From the NCBI RefSeq assembly GCF_000241345.1, contig NZ_BAED01000061.1, forward strand, positions 62,001 through 126,000: DNA of 64,000 nt, written 5' to 3'. The position numbers and the translations under genes were made by a program. Below the pieces are notes generated by a model. The model did no database searches. It saw nothing but the letters and a program-made list of their open reading frames with translations, and had not been told where the DNA came from. Below are positions 16,214 through 24,383 of this stretch, one piece after another. The DNA comes from Gordonia amarae NBRC 15530 (lineage in GTDB: Bacteria; Actinomycetota; Actinomycetes; Mycobacteriales; Mycobacteriaceae). Every line of letters starts with the position of its first letter. Within the stretch, counting starts at the first letter, position 1.

Positions 16214-17391
16214 TGAGCCCCTCACCGATCCTGAGCAGGTACAGCGGTATCGGGGCCGTTCCCGCGCCCACCGCGCCCCCGGAGGGCATCCCGGCCACGG
16301 CATGGCATTACGGCGACCCGCTCGGCGAGCAGCGCGCCGCCGGCACCGGTGTCATCGTCGTCGACCGCTCCGACCGCGCGGTCATCGAAGTATCCGGCGA
16401 CGAGCGCCTGACCTGGCTGCACACCATCTCCAGCCAGCACATCGCGAACCTCCCGGACCGCCGCAGCGCCGAGAATCTGTCGCTGGACGCCAACGGCCGC
16501 GTCGAGGAGCATTTCGTCCTCACCGACATCGACGACATCACCTGGATCGACACCCCCGGCCCGCACGGCGCACCGCTGGTGACGTTCCTGAAGAAGATGG
16601 TGTTCTGGGCCAAGGCCGAGCCGGCCACCCGCCCCGACATGCGTGTCCTCACCCTCGTCGGCCCGGGCGCACGCAGCGGCCCTGTCGCCGAGATGCTGCG
16701 CATCAACCCCGACGCCGAGATCTACGCCGCCGACGACCTCCCCGAGGCTCATCACGACGACGAGCCGCTCGGTTTCTGGCGCCGTATGCCCCCGCTGGGC
16801 GCCCTCCCCGGCGGCACCGACACCCCACTCCCCGTCGTCGACCTTCTCGTCCCCGAATCGCTGCTGCCCTACTGGTGGGAACGCATCACCGACGCCGGCG
16901 CCACGATGGCCGGCAGCTGGGCCTACGACGCCCTGCGGGTGGCCGCCCTGCGCCCGGAGATCGACGTCGACACCGACGACCGCACCATCCCGCACGAGGC
17001 CGGCTGGATCGGTGGCCCCGACCAGTTCGGCGCGGTGCACCTGGACAAGGGTTGCTACCGCGGTCAGGAGACGGTCGCCCGTGTCCACAACCTCGGCAAA
17101 CCGCCGCGCAGGCTGGTGCTGCTGCATCTCGACGGCAGCGCCGACGAACGCCCCGCCCCCGGCGAACCGGTGACCGCGGGCGGACGCACCGTCGGCCGCA
17201 TCGGCACCGTCGTCGACCACTTCGAGTACGGGCCGATCGCGCTGGCCCTGATCAAACGCAATGTCGCCGCCGACGTCGAACTGTCGGCCGGTGGTGCGGC
17301 GGCGAGCATCGACCCCGATTCGATCGTCGAGGACACCGGCGTCCAGGCGGGCCGTGCGGCGGTCGAACGCCTGCGCGGAGGTTCCCGATGA
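16213..17391 (+). CDS. ygfZ: YgfZ/GcvT-family folate-binding protein (Fe-S cluster assembly)
   Basis: A 392-residue protein from the GTG at 16213. The YgfZ signature KGCYRGQE lies near residue 279, containing the essential Cys. The N-terminal GcvT-like tetrahydrofolate fold precedes it. YgfZ proteins use folate to help assemble or repair [4Fe-4S] enzymes (family knowledge). It overlaps the MOSC gene by ATGA, so the two are co-translated. Starting at ATG 16165 would add 16 residues without a ribosome site. Confidence 0.88.
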   Translation: MSPSPILSRYSGIGAVPAPTAPPEGIPATAWHYGDPLGEQRAAGTGVIVVDRSDRAVIEVSGDERLTWLHTISSQHIANLPDRRSAENLSLDANGRVEEHFVLTDIDDITWIDTPGPHGAPLVTFLKKMVFWAKAEPATRPDMRVLTLVGPGARSGPVAEMLRINPDAEIYAADDLPEAHHDDEPLGFWRRMPPLGALPGGTDTPLPVVDLLVPESLLPYWWERITDAGATMAGSWAYDALRVAALRPEIDVDTDDRTIPHEAGWIGGPDQFGAVHLDKGCYRGQETVARVHNLGKPPRRLVLLHLDGSADERPAPGEPVTAGGRTVGRIGTVVDHFEYGPIALALIKRNVAADVELSAGGAAASIDPDSIVEDTGVQAGRAAVERLRGGSR

Positions 17392-18038
17392 CCGGAACCG
17401 TCCTCGCGGTGTGCGCCGCCGGGCACGATGTCGCTCTCACCACGATCGCCGCGACCGCCATCGACAAACGCCCCACCGACGCCCGCGTCCCGGTGACCGA
17501 GTCGGGACTGGTCACCGACCATGTCTGCGACACCAAGCACCACGGCGGCCTCGATCAGGCCGTGTACAGCTTCGACGACGCCGAGGCCGGCCGCTGGGCC
17601 GAGGAACTGGGCCGTGACCTGCCGTTCGGCTGGTTCGGTGAGAATCTCCGCATCGCCGGTATGAACGTGACCGACGCCATCGTCGGCGAACGCTGGGCCG
17701 TCGGCGACGACGGTCTGGTCCTGGAAACCACCATCCCCCGCGTCCCGTGCCGCACGTTCGCCGAATGGTCGGGCGAGGACCGGTGGATCCAGCGCTTCAC
17801 CGCCCGCGCGGACATCGGCGCCTACCTGCGCGTGATCACCCCCGGCACCGTCGGCGCCGGCGACACCGTGACGGTTGTCGACAGACCCGATCACGGCATC
17901 AGCGTCCGCGACCTGTTCCGTGGCACCGACAACACCGACGGGCTGAACAAACTGCTCGCCACCCCCGGAATCGCCCCCAAAGTTCACCGCGACGCCACCC
18001 GGATTCTCAAGCGCACGACACGTTCGGCCGGCACTTAG
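17388..18038 (+). CDS. MOSC-domain (YiiM-like) molybdenum-cofactor sulfurase-type protein
   Basis: A 216-residue MOSC protein. H-H-G-G-L-D-Q-A-V-Y near residue 47 and WFGENLRIAG near 80 are typical of YiiM-type MOSC domains. The conserved cysteine is in PRVPCRTFAEW near 121. Such proteins bind sulfur or Mo-cofactor and often detoxify N-hydroxylated bases. It is coupled to ygfZ by an ATGA overlap, and both relate to sulfur/cofactor handling. Its exact reaction is unknown. Confidence 0.82.
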   Translation: MTGTVLAVCAAGHDVALTTIAATAIDKRPTDARVPVTESGLVTDHVCDTKHHGGLDQAVYSFDDAEAGRWAEELGRDLPFGWFGENLRIAGMNVTDAIVGERWAVGDDGLVLETTIPRVPCRTFAEWSGEDRWIQRFTARADIGAYLRVITPGTVGAGDTVTVVDRPDHGISVRDLFRGTDNTDGLNKLLATPGIAPKVHRDATRILKRTTRSAGT

Positions 18039-18071
18039 GATCCGGAATCAACATTGTCCCGGCGGGCGCGC

Positions 18072-18137
18072 TAGACTGGGCCCCACGACAGATTCACTAC
18101 CTACAGAACGGGGCCGCCACACCGTTGGCCGCCCCGT
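18072..18137 (+). promoter_or_regulatory. Promoter and 5'-leader hairpin of the DUF3073 gene
   Basis: TAGACT at 18072-18077 fits a TANNNT -10 box. The resulting leader of about 75 bases contains a hairpin with arms 18108-18119 and 18126-18137 (one mismatch in 12), ending 21 bases before the ATG. It may act as an mRNA-stabilising or translational control structure. No -35 is obvious. Confidence 0.4.
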
Positions 18138-18158
18138 CATTGTGCGAGGGGGTCCCAT

Positions 18159-18335
18159 ATGGGCCGCGGCCGGGCGAAAGCAAAGCAGACGAAGGTTGCT
18201 CGTCAGCTGAAGTACTCCACTCCCCATACCGACTTCGACAGCTTGCAGCGCGAGCTGTCGAACTCGGGGGATTCGGCGAACAGGCCGGATCCCGTGGACG
18301 AGTGGCTTGACGAAGACGAGTGGCGTCGAGCCTGA
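18159..18335 (+). CDS. DUF3073 small basic/acidic protein
   Basis: A 58-residue protein starting MGRGRAKAKQTKVARQLKYS, the highly conserved DUF3073 N-terminus. It ends with the acidic VDEWLDEDEWRRA. In mycobacteria the homologue (Rv0810c) is convergent with purM, exactly as here. The basic N-terminus suggests nucleic-acid or ribosome association, but the function is unknown. A GAGGGGG ribosome site lies 7 bases before the ATG. The stop codon is the loop of a perfect hairpin. Confidence 0.9.
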   Translation: MGRGRAKAKQTKVARQLKYSTPHTDFDSLQRELSNSGDSANRPDPVDEWLDEDEWRRA

Positions 18336-18345
18336 GGCTCGACGC
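18323..18345 (+). terminator. Perfect hairpin with the DUF3073 stop codon in its loop
   Basis: GCGTCGAGCC-TGA-GGCTCGACGC is a perfect 10-bp stem whose three-base loop is the TGA stop. There is no U-tract, but actinobacterial terminators often lack one. Confidence 0.55.
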
Positions 18346-18381
18346 GTAATCGGCGCGTCTCCCACACGGGTAGAAACACAC

Positions 18382-18431
18382 CACGCAGCACCCTCCCCGG
18401 CGTCCCCACGCCGGAAGTTGGGTGCTGCGTG
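18382..18431. terminator. Nested hairpin between DUF3073 and purM
   Basis: CACGCAGCACCC (18382-18393) pairs perfectly with 18420-18431. The loop itself holds a second hairpin, CCGGCGT/ACGCCGG. It sits between converging genes and so can terminate both. Repeat R2 follows at 18465. Confidence 0.6.
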
Positions 18432-18464
18432 ATTGTTGTGTCCGGGAGCAGCCAAGCGCCCCAC

Positions 18465-18520
18465 CTTGATCCCCGAGGCCGAAGCGACGAAGGAGCGAGG
18501 GTCACGAGGGGTCCGGCGAC
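18465..18520 (+). repeat. Dispersed repeat R2
   Basis: CTTGATCCCCGAGGCCGAAG opens a 56-base unit differing at only a few positions from 7644-7698 and 21616-21671. It lies in the DUF3073-purM gap, 49 bp from the purM stop. Confidence 0.8.
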
Positions 18521-18569
18521 CTTTCGGCACCTGACCGGACCACCACCGCACACAACCCCCACGACCGCC

Positions 18570-19667
18570 TCAGAACCGAGGATGCTCCCCGATGAGCTCC
18601 ACGTGCCCACCACCGTTGCCACGCCCGGGATCGGTCTTGATGGACCCGAGCACCCAGTTGTCGACGTGCCGCGCGGTGAGCACGGCCTGTGCCCGGTCGG
18701 TATCCTCGGGGGCCACGACAGCCACCATCCCGACACCCATGTTGAAGGTGCGTTCCATCTCGGCCTGCTCGACGCGGCCACGCTGGGCGATCATCGTGAA
18801 CACCGGCGCGGGCGTCCAGCTGTGCCGGTCCAGTTCCGCGACCAGGCCGGCCGGGATGACCCGGGCCAGATTCTCGGCGAGCCCGCCGCCGGTGACGTGC
18901 GCGAACGTCCGCACGTCGGTTTCGGCGGCCAGCGCGAGGCAGTCACGCGCGTAGATGCGGGTGGGTTCGAGGAGTTCCTCACCGAGGGTCCGCCCGAACT
19001 CCTCGACGTGCCCGCCGAGGTCCATGTGCCCCCATTCGAGCAGCACCTTACGGGCAAGTGAGTAGCCGTTGGAGTGCAGTCCGGACGATCCCATCGCGAT
19101 CACGACGTCGCCGGGCCGCACCAGGTCGGGTGAGAGGATCGAGTCGGCCTCCACCACGCCGACGGCGGTCGCCGACAGGTCGTAGTGCGTTTCGTGCATC
19201 AGGCCGGGGTGTTCGGCGGTCTCGCCGCCGAGCAGTGCGCACCCGGCGTCGACGCAGCCGTCGGCGATGCCCTTGACGATGTCGGCGACGGTCTCCGGCA
19301 CCACCTTGCCGACGGCGATGTAGTCCTGCAGGAACAGCGGTTCGGCGCCGCACACCACGAGGTCGTCGACGCACATGGCGACGAGGTCGCGGCCGACGGT
19401 GTCGTGCACGCCCATCGCCTGCGCGACAGCCAGTTTGGTGCCCACGCCGTCGCTGGCCGCGGACAGCACGGGTTCGCGGTAGCCCTTGAGTTTGAACAGG
19501 CCGGAGAATCCGCCCAGACCACCGAGGACCTCGGGACGCGACGCCCGCTTGGCGTGCGGTGCGAACAGTTCGACGGCCCGTTCGCCGGCGTCGATGTCGA
19601 CACCCGCCGCGGCGTAGGAGGCTCCGCCGTCCTTGTTCGGTCCGTCAGCTGCGTCGTGGTCGGTCAT
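18570..19667 (-). CDS. purM: Phosphoribosylformylglycinamidine cyclo-ligase (AIR synthase)
   Basis: A 365-residue PurM, the fifth step of purine synthesis: ATP-dependent closure of FGAM to AIR. The family motifs are ASDGVGTK near residue 72, DDLVVCGAEPLFLQDYIA near 101, GGETAEHPG near 149 and HVTGGGLAENL near 257. The N-terminus YAAAGVDIDAG is diagnostic. An AAGGGG ribosome site precedes the ATG. It follows purF on the minus strand with a 151-bp gap. That gap holds no clear element beyond this ribosome site. Confidence 0.97.
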   Translation of the reverse strand: MTDHDAADGPNKDGGASYAAAGVDIDAGERAVELFAPHAKRASRPEVLGGLGGFSGLFKLKGYREPVLSAASDGVGTKLAVAQAMGVHDTVGRDLVAMCVDDLVVCGAEPLFLQDYIAVGKVVPETVADIVKGIADGCVDAGCALLGGETAEHPGLMHETHYDLSATAVGVVEADSILSPDLVRPGDVVIAMGSSGLHSNGYSLARKVLLEWGHMDLGGHVEEFGRTLGEELLEPTRIYARDCLALAAETDVRTFAHVTGGGLAENLARVIPAGLVAELDRHSWTPAPVFTMIAQRGRVEQAEMERTFNMGVGMVAVVAPEDTDRAQAVLTARHVDNWVLGSIKTDPGRGNGGGHVELIGEHPRF

Positions 19668-19818
19668 CGGGTCGCACCCCTTGTTGCATTCGCGGCACCC
19701 GTGATTCGGGGAGGAACCCGGGCATGTCAGAGCCGAACCACGATCGAAGTGTGCGCGGTGGGCGCACCCGGTCGGGCTCGGCAGCGCCTCATAGGGTACC
19801 CGAGGAACTCCGCAGGGG

Positions 19819-21387
19819 TTAAGGCCGCATGATCGCGCTGACGTTGTCGTTGGACTGCGTCAGCGGATCACCGGCGGCGTTGGCCAGCATCTGTTCGAGG
19901 ACGGCCTTGCCCATCGACGTCTCTTTGGGCAGCTCGATCGGGTAGTCGCCGTCGAAGCACGCCGCGCACAGGTTGGCCCGGGGCTGTTCGGTGGCGGCGA
20001 CCATGCCGTCGATGCTGATGTAGCCCAGCGAGTCGGCGCCGATGGCCTGCCGCACGCCTTCGACCATGCCGGCCTCCGACTCCATGCCGTTGGCGATGAG
20101 TTCGGCCGGCGAGGCGAAGTCGATGCCGTAGAAGCACGGCCAGCGGACGGGGCTCGACGCGATGCGCACGTGGATCTCGGCGGCCCCGGCCTCGCGCAGC
20201 ATGCGGATCAGGGCGCGCTGGGTGTTGCCGCGCACGATGGAGTCGTCGACGACGACGAGCCGTTTACCGCGGATAACCTCGCGCAGCGGGTTCAGTTTGA
20301 GCCGGATGCCGAGCTGCCGGATGGTCTGCGACGGCTGGATGAACGTGCGGCCGACGTAGGCGTTCTTCATCAGGCCCTGCCCGTACGGGATGCCCGATTC
20401 CTGGGCGAAGCCGATCGCGGCGGGAGTGCCCGATTCGGGGACCGGGATCACCAGGTCGCCGGTCGCCGGGTTCTCCCGGGCCAGCCGGCGCCCGATGTCG
20501 ACGCGCGCGGAGTTCACGGACCGGCCGTGGATGACGCTGTCGGGGCGGGCCAGGTAGACGTACTCGAACACGCAGCCACGCGGGGTCGGCTCGGCGAACC
20601 GCTTGGTGCGCACCCCGTCGGCGTCGATGGCCAGCAGTTCGCCGGGTTCGATGTCGCGGACAAAGGAGGCGCCCACAATGTCGAAGGCGGCGGTCTCGGA
20701 GGCGACCACCCAGCCACGGTCGAGCCTGCCGAGCGACAGGGGCCGCACGCCGTGCGGGTCGCGGGCGGCGTACAGGGTGTGCTCGTCCATGAAGGTCAGG
20801 CAGAACGCGCCCTTGAGCTTGGGCAGCAGATCCATCGCCGCCTGCTCCAGCGTGCTGTCGGCGGCCCCGTGCGCGAGCAGCGCACCGACGATGTCGGAGT
20901 CGGAGGTGGCCGGTCCGCCGGAGACACCGAGTTCGCGGGCCATGGTGGCGAGCTGGGCGGTGTTGACGAGATTACCGTTGTGACCGAGCGCCACGCCGGT
21001 CCCTGCCGCGGTGGTGCGGAAGATGGGCTGGGAGTTCTCCCAGGTGGTCGATCCGGTGGTGGAGTACCGGCAGTGCCCGACGGCGACGTGCCCGACCATC
21101 GCGCCGAGCGTCTGCTCGTCGAACACCTGGCTGACCAGGCCCAGATCCTTGAACACGAGTACCTGTGAGCCGTCGCCGACAGCGATGCCGGCGGCCTCCT
21201 GCCCACGGTGCTGCAAGGCGTACAGGCCGTAGTAGCTGAGCTTGGCGACGTCTTCGCCGGGGGCCCAGACACCAAAAACGCCGCACTCCTCGCGCGGCTC
21301 GTTCTCGGGTTCGTCGCTGATATGCCCACTACACGCGGAAGGCGCAGCGGCCATCAGGTTTTTGCTGTCGATCGACAGGTCGGTCAT
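19819..21387 (-). CDS. purF: Amidophosphoribosyltransferase
   Basis: A 522-residue PurF, the committed step of purine synthesis (PRPP + glutamine to phosphoribosylamine). A 34-residue propeptide precedes C35 in REECGVFGVW, which becomes the N-terminal catalytic Cys of the glutamine amidotransferase domain after cleavage. The PRPP-binding loop LVVVDDSIVRGNT lies near residue 370, and the cysteine pair in NLCAACFDGDYP near the C-terminus resembles the Fe-S ligands of B. subtilis-type PurF. The gene runs ahead of purM. A promoter is proposed at 21424-21454. Confidence 0.97.
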   Translation of the reverse strand: MTDLSIDSKNLMAAAPSACSGHISDEPENEPREECGVFGVWAPGEDVAKLSYYGLYALQHRGQEAAGIAVGDGSQVLVFKDLGLVSQVFDEQTLGAMVGHVAVGHCRYSTTGSTTWENSQPIFRTTAAGTGVALGHNGNLVNTAQLATMARELGVSGGPATSDSDIVGALLAHGAADSTLEQAAMDLLPKLKGAFCLTFMDEHTLYAARDPHGVRPLSLGRLDRGWVVASETAAFDIVGASFVRDIEPGELLAIDADGVRTKRFAEPTPRGCVFEYVYLARPDSVIHGRSVNSARVDIGRRLARENPATGDLVIPVPESGTPAAIGFAQESGIPYGQGLMKNAYVGRTFIQPSQTIRQLGIRLKLNPLREVIRGKRLVVVDDSIVRGNTQRALIRMLREAGAAEIHVRIASSPVRWPCFYGIDFASPAELIANGMESEAGMVEGVRQAIGADSLGYISIDGMVAATEQPRANLCAACFDGDYPIELPKETSMGKAVLEQMLANAAGDPLTQSNDNVSAIMRP

Positions 21388-21423
21388 CGCACTCCCCAGA
21401 GGCCGGCGGGTCAGACGCCCACA

Positions 21424-21454
21424 AGTTTACGGGCCGGTAGCGCCGACACGCCAA
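21424..21454 (-). promoter_or_regulatory. Predicted purF promoter
   Basis: Read on the minus strand, TTGGCG (21454-21449) and TAAACT (21429-21424) form -35 and -10 boxes with a 19-base spacer, ending 37 bases before the purF ATG. The spacing is slightly long. The rest of the gap to 21706 holds only repeat R2 and nothing else I can name. Confidence 0.4.
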
Positions 21455-21615
21455 TTCTCGACGTCCCGCTCGGCGTTTCGCCGTCCCCGGTTCCGCCTCA
21501 CGCAACGCCCCGGACCTGCGATTTCTTCCCAATGTAACCCCCGCCACACCAACCGTGCCCCCACGACTACACCACTCCCCTCGAAGCCACCGCATCACAC
21601 GGCGCGACCACACCC

Positions 21616-21671
21616 CTTGATCCCTGAGGCCGAAGCGACGAAGGAGCGAGGGTCGCGAAGGGTCCGGCGAC
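21616..21671 (+). repeat. Dispersed repeat R2
   Basis: CTTGATCCCTGAGGCCGAAG begins a 56-base unit of the same family as 7644 and 18465. It lies between purF and the SCP2-like gene, 36 bp downstream of the latter's stop. Confidence 0.8.
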
Positions 21672-21706
21672 CGTTCGACACCTCACGCCACCACCTCGAA
21701 CGGCCC

Positions 21707-22099
21707 CTACGACGGCACCCGGAACACCGGCATCCACGACGCGACCTCCCCCGCCCGCGACCCGGACGCACTCACATCACCACCGGCAACCGCGTCGTCG
21801 AACGACAACTCCCCGATCACCATCCGCAGCCACGTCCGCGGATCGGTTTCGACGACGTTCGGCGGTGTGCCCCGCGTGTGCCGCGGCCCTTCGATGCATT
21901 GCACCGCCGCGAACGGCGGCACCCGCACCTCCACCGACGATCCGGGCGCGATCTGCGCGAGGGTCCGCGCCGACATCCGCACCGCCGCCGCGAGTTCGGT
22001 CCGCCCAGGTTCGGGAGCGTCCCCACCCCGCGCCCAGTCGGCGACGGCGACGACCGCCGCACGGGCCTCGGCAAGGTCAATGGTTTTTCGCGACGCCAT
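21707..22099 (-). CDS. SCP2-like conserved actinobacterial protein (Rv0807-like)
   Basis: A 130-residue protein from ATG 22099. ARTLAQIAPGSSVEVRVPPFAAVQC and the later DPRTWLRMVIGELSFDDAV resemble the sterol-carrier-type protein next to purF in mycobacteria (Rv0807, from memory). The fold suggests a small hydrophobic-ligand binder, and the role is unknown. Start 22099 was chosen because upstream in-frame codons run into the divergent ligase gene. It shares a 92-bp divergent promoter region with that gene. Confidence 0.7.
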   Translation of the reverse strand: MASRKTIDLAEARAAVVAVADWARGGDAPEPGRTELAAAVRMSARTLAQIAPGSSVEVRVPPFAAVQCIEGPRHTRGTPPNVVETDPRTWLRMVIGELSFDDAVAGGDVSASGSRAGEVASWMPVFRVPS

Positions 22100-22191
22100 G
22101 GCCACAAGTTTGCCCGTCGGGCAATCACTCCCCTTCGGCGGCATCGTCTGTTCTGCGGCATCGTCCCGGGCATTTCGGGCAGAATCAACAG

Positions 22192-23700
22192 ATGGGTACC
22201 GATGTGTCCGCACGCACCTTCACCGGCGACGACAGGGTGCGCTTCCGCACCCAGGTCGCCAGGGGCACCGACGCGATCGCCCGCATGCTGCGCGAGGGCC
22301 TGTTCACCGATCAGGGCCGACCTCCGGAGCCGCTGCTCGGTATGGAGGTGGAGCTGAATCTGGTCGACGCCGACATGAATCCGGCCAAGGCCAACGCGAC
22401 GGTGCTCGACGCGATCGCCGATCCCGATTTCCAGACCGAGCTGGGCCAGTTCAACATCGAGATCAATGTGTCGCCGCGGCCATTCGTCAAACAGGACACG
22501 ATCTCTCTTGAGCAGGCGTTGCGGACCTCCCTGAACCAGGCCGAGGAACGGGCTGCGGCCACCGGTAATCATCTGGCGATGATCGGCATGCTGCCCACGC
22601 TGCGCACCGAACACTTTGCCCACCATTGGATTTCGGCCAACCCGCGGTACGACCTGCTCAACGAGCAGATCTTCTCAGCCCGCGGCGAGGACATGGAGAT
22701 CGACATCTCCGGGGTGCCGCTACGCGAATCGGGTGACCGGGAGCGTCTGCACATCACGTCCGATTCGATCCTCCCCGAGGCGGCGTGCACCTCGCTACAA
22801 CTGCATCTGCGGGTGGCGCCGGAGGACTTCGCCGCGCACTGGAATGCGGCACAAGCGATTTCGGGTATCCAGGTGGCATTGGCGGGCAACGCCCCATTCC
22901 TGGCCGGAAAGGCGCTCTGGCATGAGAGCCGCATCCCGGTGTTCGAGCAGGCCACCGACACCCGTCCGCTCGAACTCAAGAATCAGGGCGTGCGCCCGCG
23001 GGTGTGGTTCGGCGAACGCTGGATCAACACGATCTTCGACCTGTTCGAGGAGAACACCCGCTACTTTCCCGCACTGCTGCCTGTATCCACCGACATCGAC
23101 CCGCTCGCCGAACTCGATGCCGGCCGCATCCCGACTCTCGACGAGCTGCGCCTGCACAACGGCACCGTGTACCGATGGAACCGGCCGGTGTACGACGTCG
23201 TCGACGGCAAAGCCCATCTGCGCGTGGAAAATCGGGTCCTGCCCGCCGGTCCGACGGTGGTTGACACGATGGCCAACGCCGCCTTCTACTACGGCCTGGT
23301 GCGGGGCCTTGTCGACGCCGACCGCCCGCTGTGGTCACAGATGTCGTTCGACGCCGCCGACGAGAACCTGCACACCGCCGCCCGCGACGGCATCGACGCC
23401 CAGTTGTACTGGCCGACGGTCGGCTGGGTCCGCCCCGACGAACTCACCCTCCGCCGCCTCCTGCCCATCGTCGACGACGGCCTGCGCTCGTACGGCGTGG
23501 GCGCCAAGGCCCGCACCCGCTATCTGTCGGTGATCGAAGGCCGTTGCCTGCGAAGGCAAACCGGTGCCGTATGGCAGCGCAATGCGGTTGCCGTCCGCGA
23601 GAAGGCCGGGGACAACCGCATCGAGGCCCTGCACGGCATGCTCAGCGACTACCTCACCCTCATGCACGAGGGCGAACCGGTCCACTCCTGGCCGCTGTAG
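22192..23700 (+). CDS. GCS2-family carboxylate-amine ligase (glutamate-cysteine ligase-like)
   Basis: A 502-residue protein. LLGMEVELNLVD near residue 48 and FNIEINVSP near 88 carry the acidic Mg/ATP ligands of the GCS2 family, and TSLQLHLRVAP near 200 is another family strand. In mycothiol-making actinobacteria such paralogues are not classical glutathione enzymes, so the amide product is uncertain. It is a single-gene unit, divergent from the SCP2-like gene, and ends before a strong hairpin. An in-frame start further upstream at 21865 would overlap the opposing gene entirely and is rejected. Confidence 0.82.
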   Translation: MGTDVSARTFTGDDRVRFRTQVARGTDAIARMLREGLFTDQGRPPEPLLGMEVELNLVDADMNPAKANATVLDAIADPDFQTELGQFNIEINVSPRPFVKQDTISLEQALRTSLNQAEERAAATGNHLAMIGMLPTLRTEHFAHHWISANPRYDLLNEQIFSARGEDMEIDISGVPLRESGDRERLHITSDSILPEAACTSLQLHLRVAPEDFAAHWNAAQAISGIQVALAGNAPFLAGKALWHESRIPVFEQATDTRPLELKNQGVRPRVWFGERWINTIFDLFEENTRYFPALLPVSTDIDPLAELDAGRIPTLDELRLHNGTVYRWNRPVYDVVDGKAHLRVENRVLPAGPTVVDTMANAAFYYGLVRGLVDADRPLWSQMSFDAADENLHTAARDGIDAQLYWPTVGWVRPDELTLRRLLPIVDDGLRSYGVGAKARTRYLSVIEGRCLRRQTGAVWQRNAVAVREKAGDNRIEALHGMLSDYLTLMHEGEPVHSWPL

Positions 23701-23783
23701 CGGTTCACACCACCAGACACATGGACCCCGGATTCAACCCCTGTTTCACCGCGGCGGCCCCCGATATCTCCACCCACAACAGC

Positions 23784-23832
23784 AAGGTCCGCCCGAAACT
23801 CACAGCAGATTCTGGAGTTTCGGGCGGACCTT
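23784..23832. terminator. Bidirectional terminator hairpin (family T, copy 1)
   Basis: The arms 23784-23801 and 23815-23832 pair perfectly over 18 bp (AAGGTCCGCCCGAAACTC). It lies between the converging ligase and secreted-protein genes. Near-identical hairpins occur at 26234 and 28576. Confidence 0.75.
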
Positions 23833-23854
23833 CATGTGGCGAGGTTCGTCCTGG

Positions 23855-24256
23855 TCAGAGCCCGACGCAGACGGACCCCAGGTCGGTGCCCTTGACGACC
23901 TTGACGTCGACGGTGGTGCTGACCCCGTCGTGCGTGATCTTCAGTACCCGATCACCGGCGACCTTCGGCTTCCAGTCGAAGCTGACCGTTCCGGCTTTGT
24001 CCACCTTGGCCTGATCGGTGAACGTTCCGATCGTGCTCCCCTTCTTCCAATCGTAGAAGAACACAGTGCCCGCCTTCGAGATGTCCGCGGTCACCTTGTA
24101 GGTGCAGCCTGTCCCGTAGTTACCCAACGGCGTGGATACCTTGATGTCTTTGGCGTCGGCAGACGCGGGACCCATACCCAGGGCCACCGTCGCTGCCGCG
24201 GCAATAAAGGCAGCCGGCAGAGTCACTACCGCGTTGCGCTTGGAGATGATGCTCAT
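23855..24256 (-). CDS. Small secreted protein, paralogue A
   Basis: A 133-residue protein from ATG 24256, which has the ribosome site AGGAAG; the in-frame ATG eight codons upstream lacks one. The signal peptide covers residues 1 to about 34 (SKRNAVVTLPAAFIAAAATV, cut after GPASA). The mature domain is about 100 residues, beta-strand rich, with two cysteines (GTGCTYKVTAD and LGSVCVGL) that probably form a disulfide. It resembles an Ig-like fold with SFDWKPKVAGDRVLKI as a strand pair. No family is recognised. It is 70-80% alike to paralogue C and more distant from B. Confidence 0.75.
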   Translation of the reverse strand: MSIISKRNAVVTLPAAFIAAAATVALGMGPASADAKDIKVSTPLGNYGTGCTYKVTADISKAGTVFFYDWKKGSTIGTFTDQAKVDKAGTVSFDWKPKVAGDRVLKITHDGVSTTVDVKVVKGTDLGSVCVGL

Positions 24257-24293
24257 ATCGCTTCCTTTCTTCCGGTTCAACGCTCCTCAAACG

Positions 24294-24345
24294 TTAGACC
24301 CGCTAAGAACTCAATGGCGGGGATTCGGCAAATCGGACACGTTCG
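24294..24345 (-). promoter_or_regulatory. Conserved upstream block of paralogue A
   Basis: TTAG-ACCCG-CTAA (24294-24306) and the 18-mer GCAAATCGGACACGTTCG (24328-24345, plus strand) recur at the same distance upstream of paralogue C (26751-26763 and 26785-26802). Conservation outside the coding region suggests a shared promoter or operator. Confidence 0.5.
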
Positions 24346-24383
24346 AAGACCATCGGGAAAGAATCATCCCTGGAGGCGAGGCC

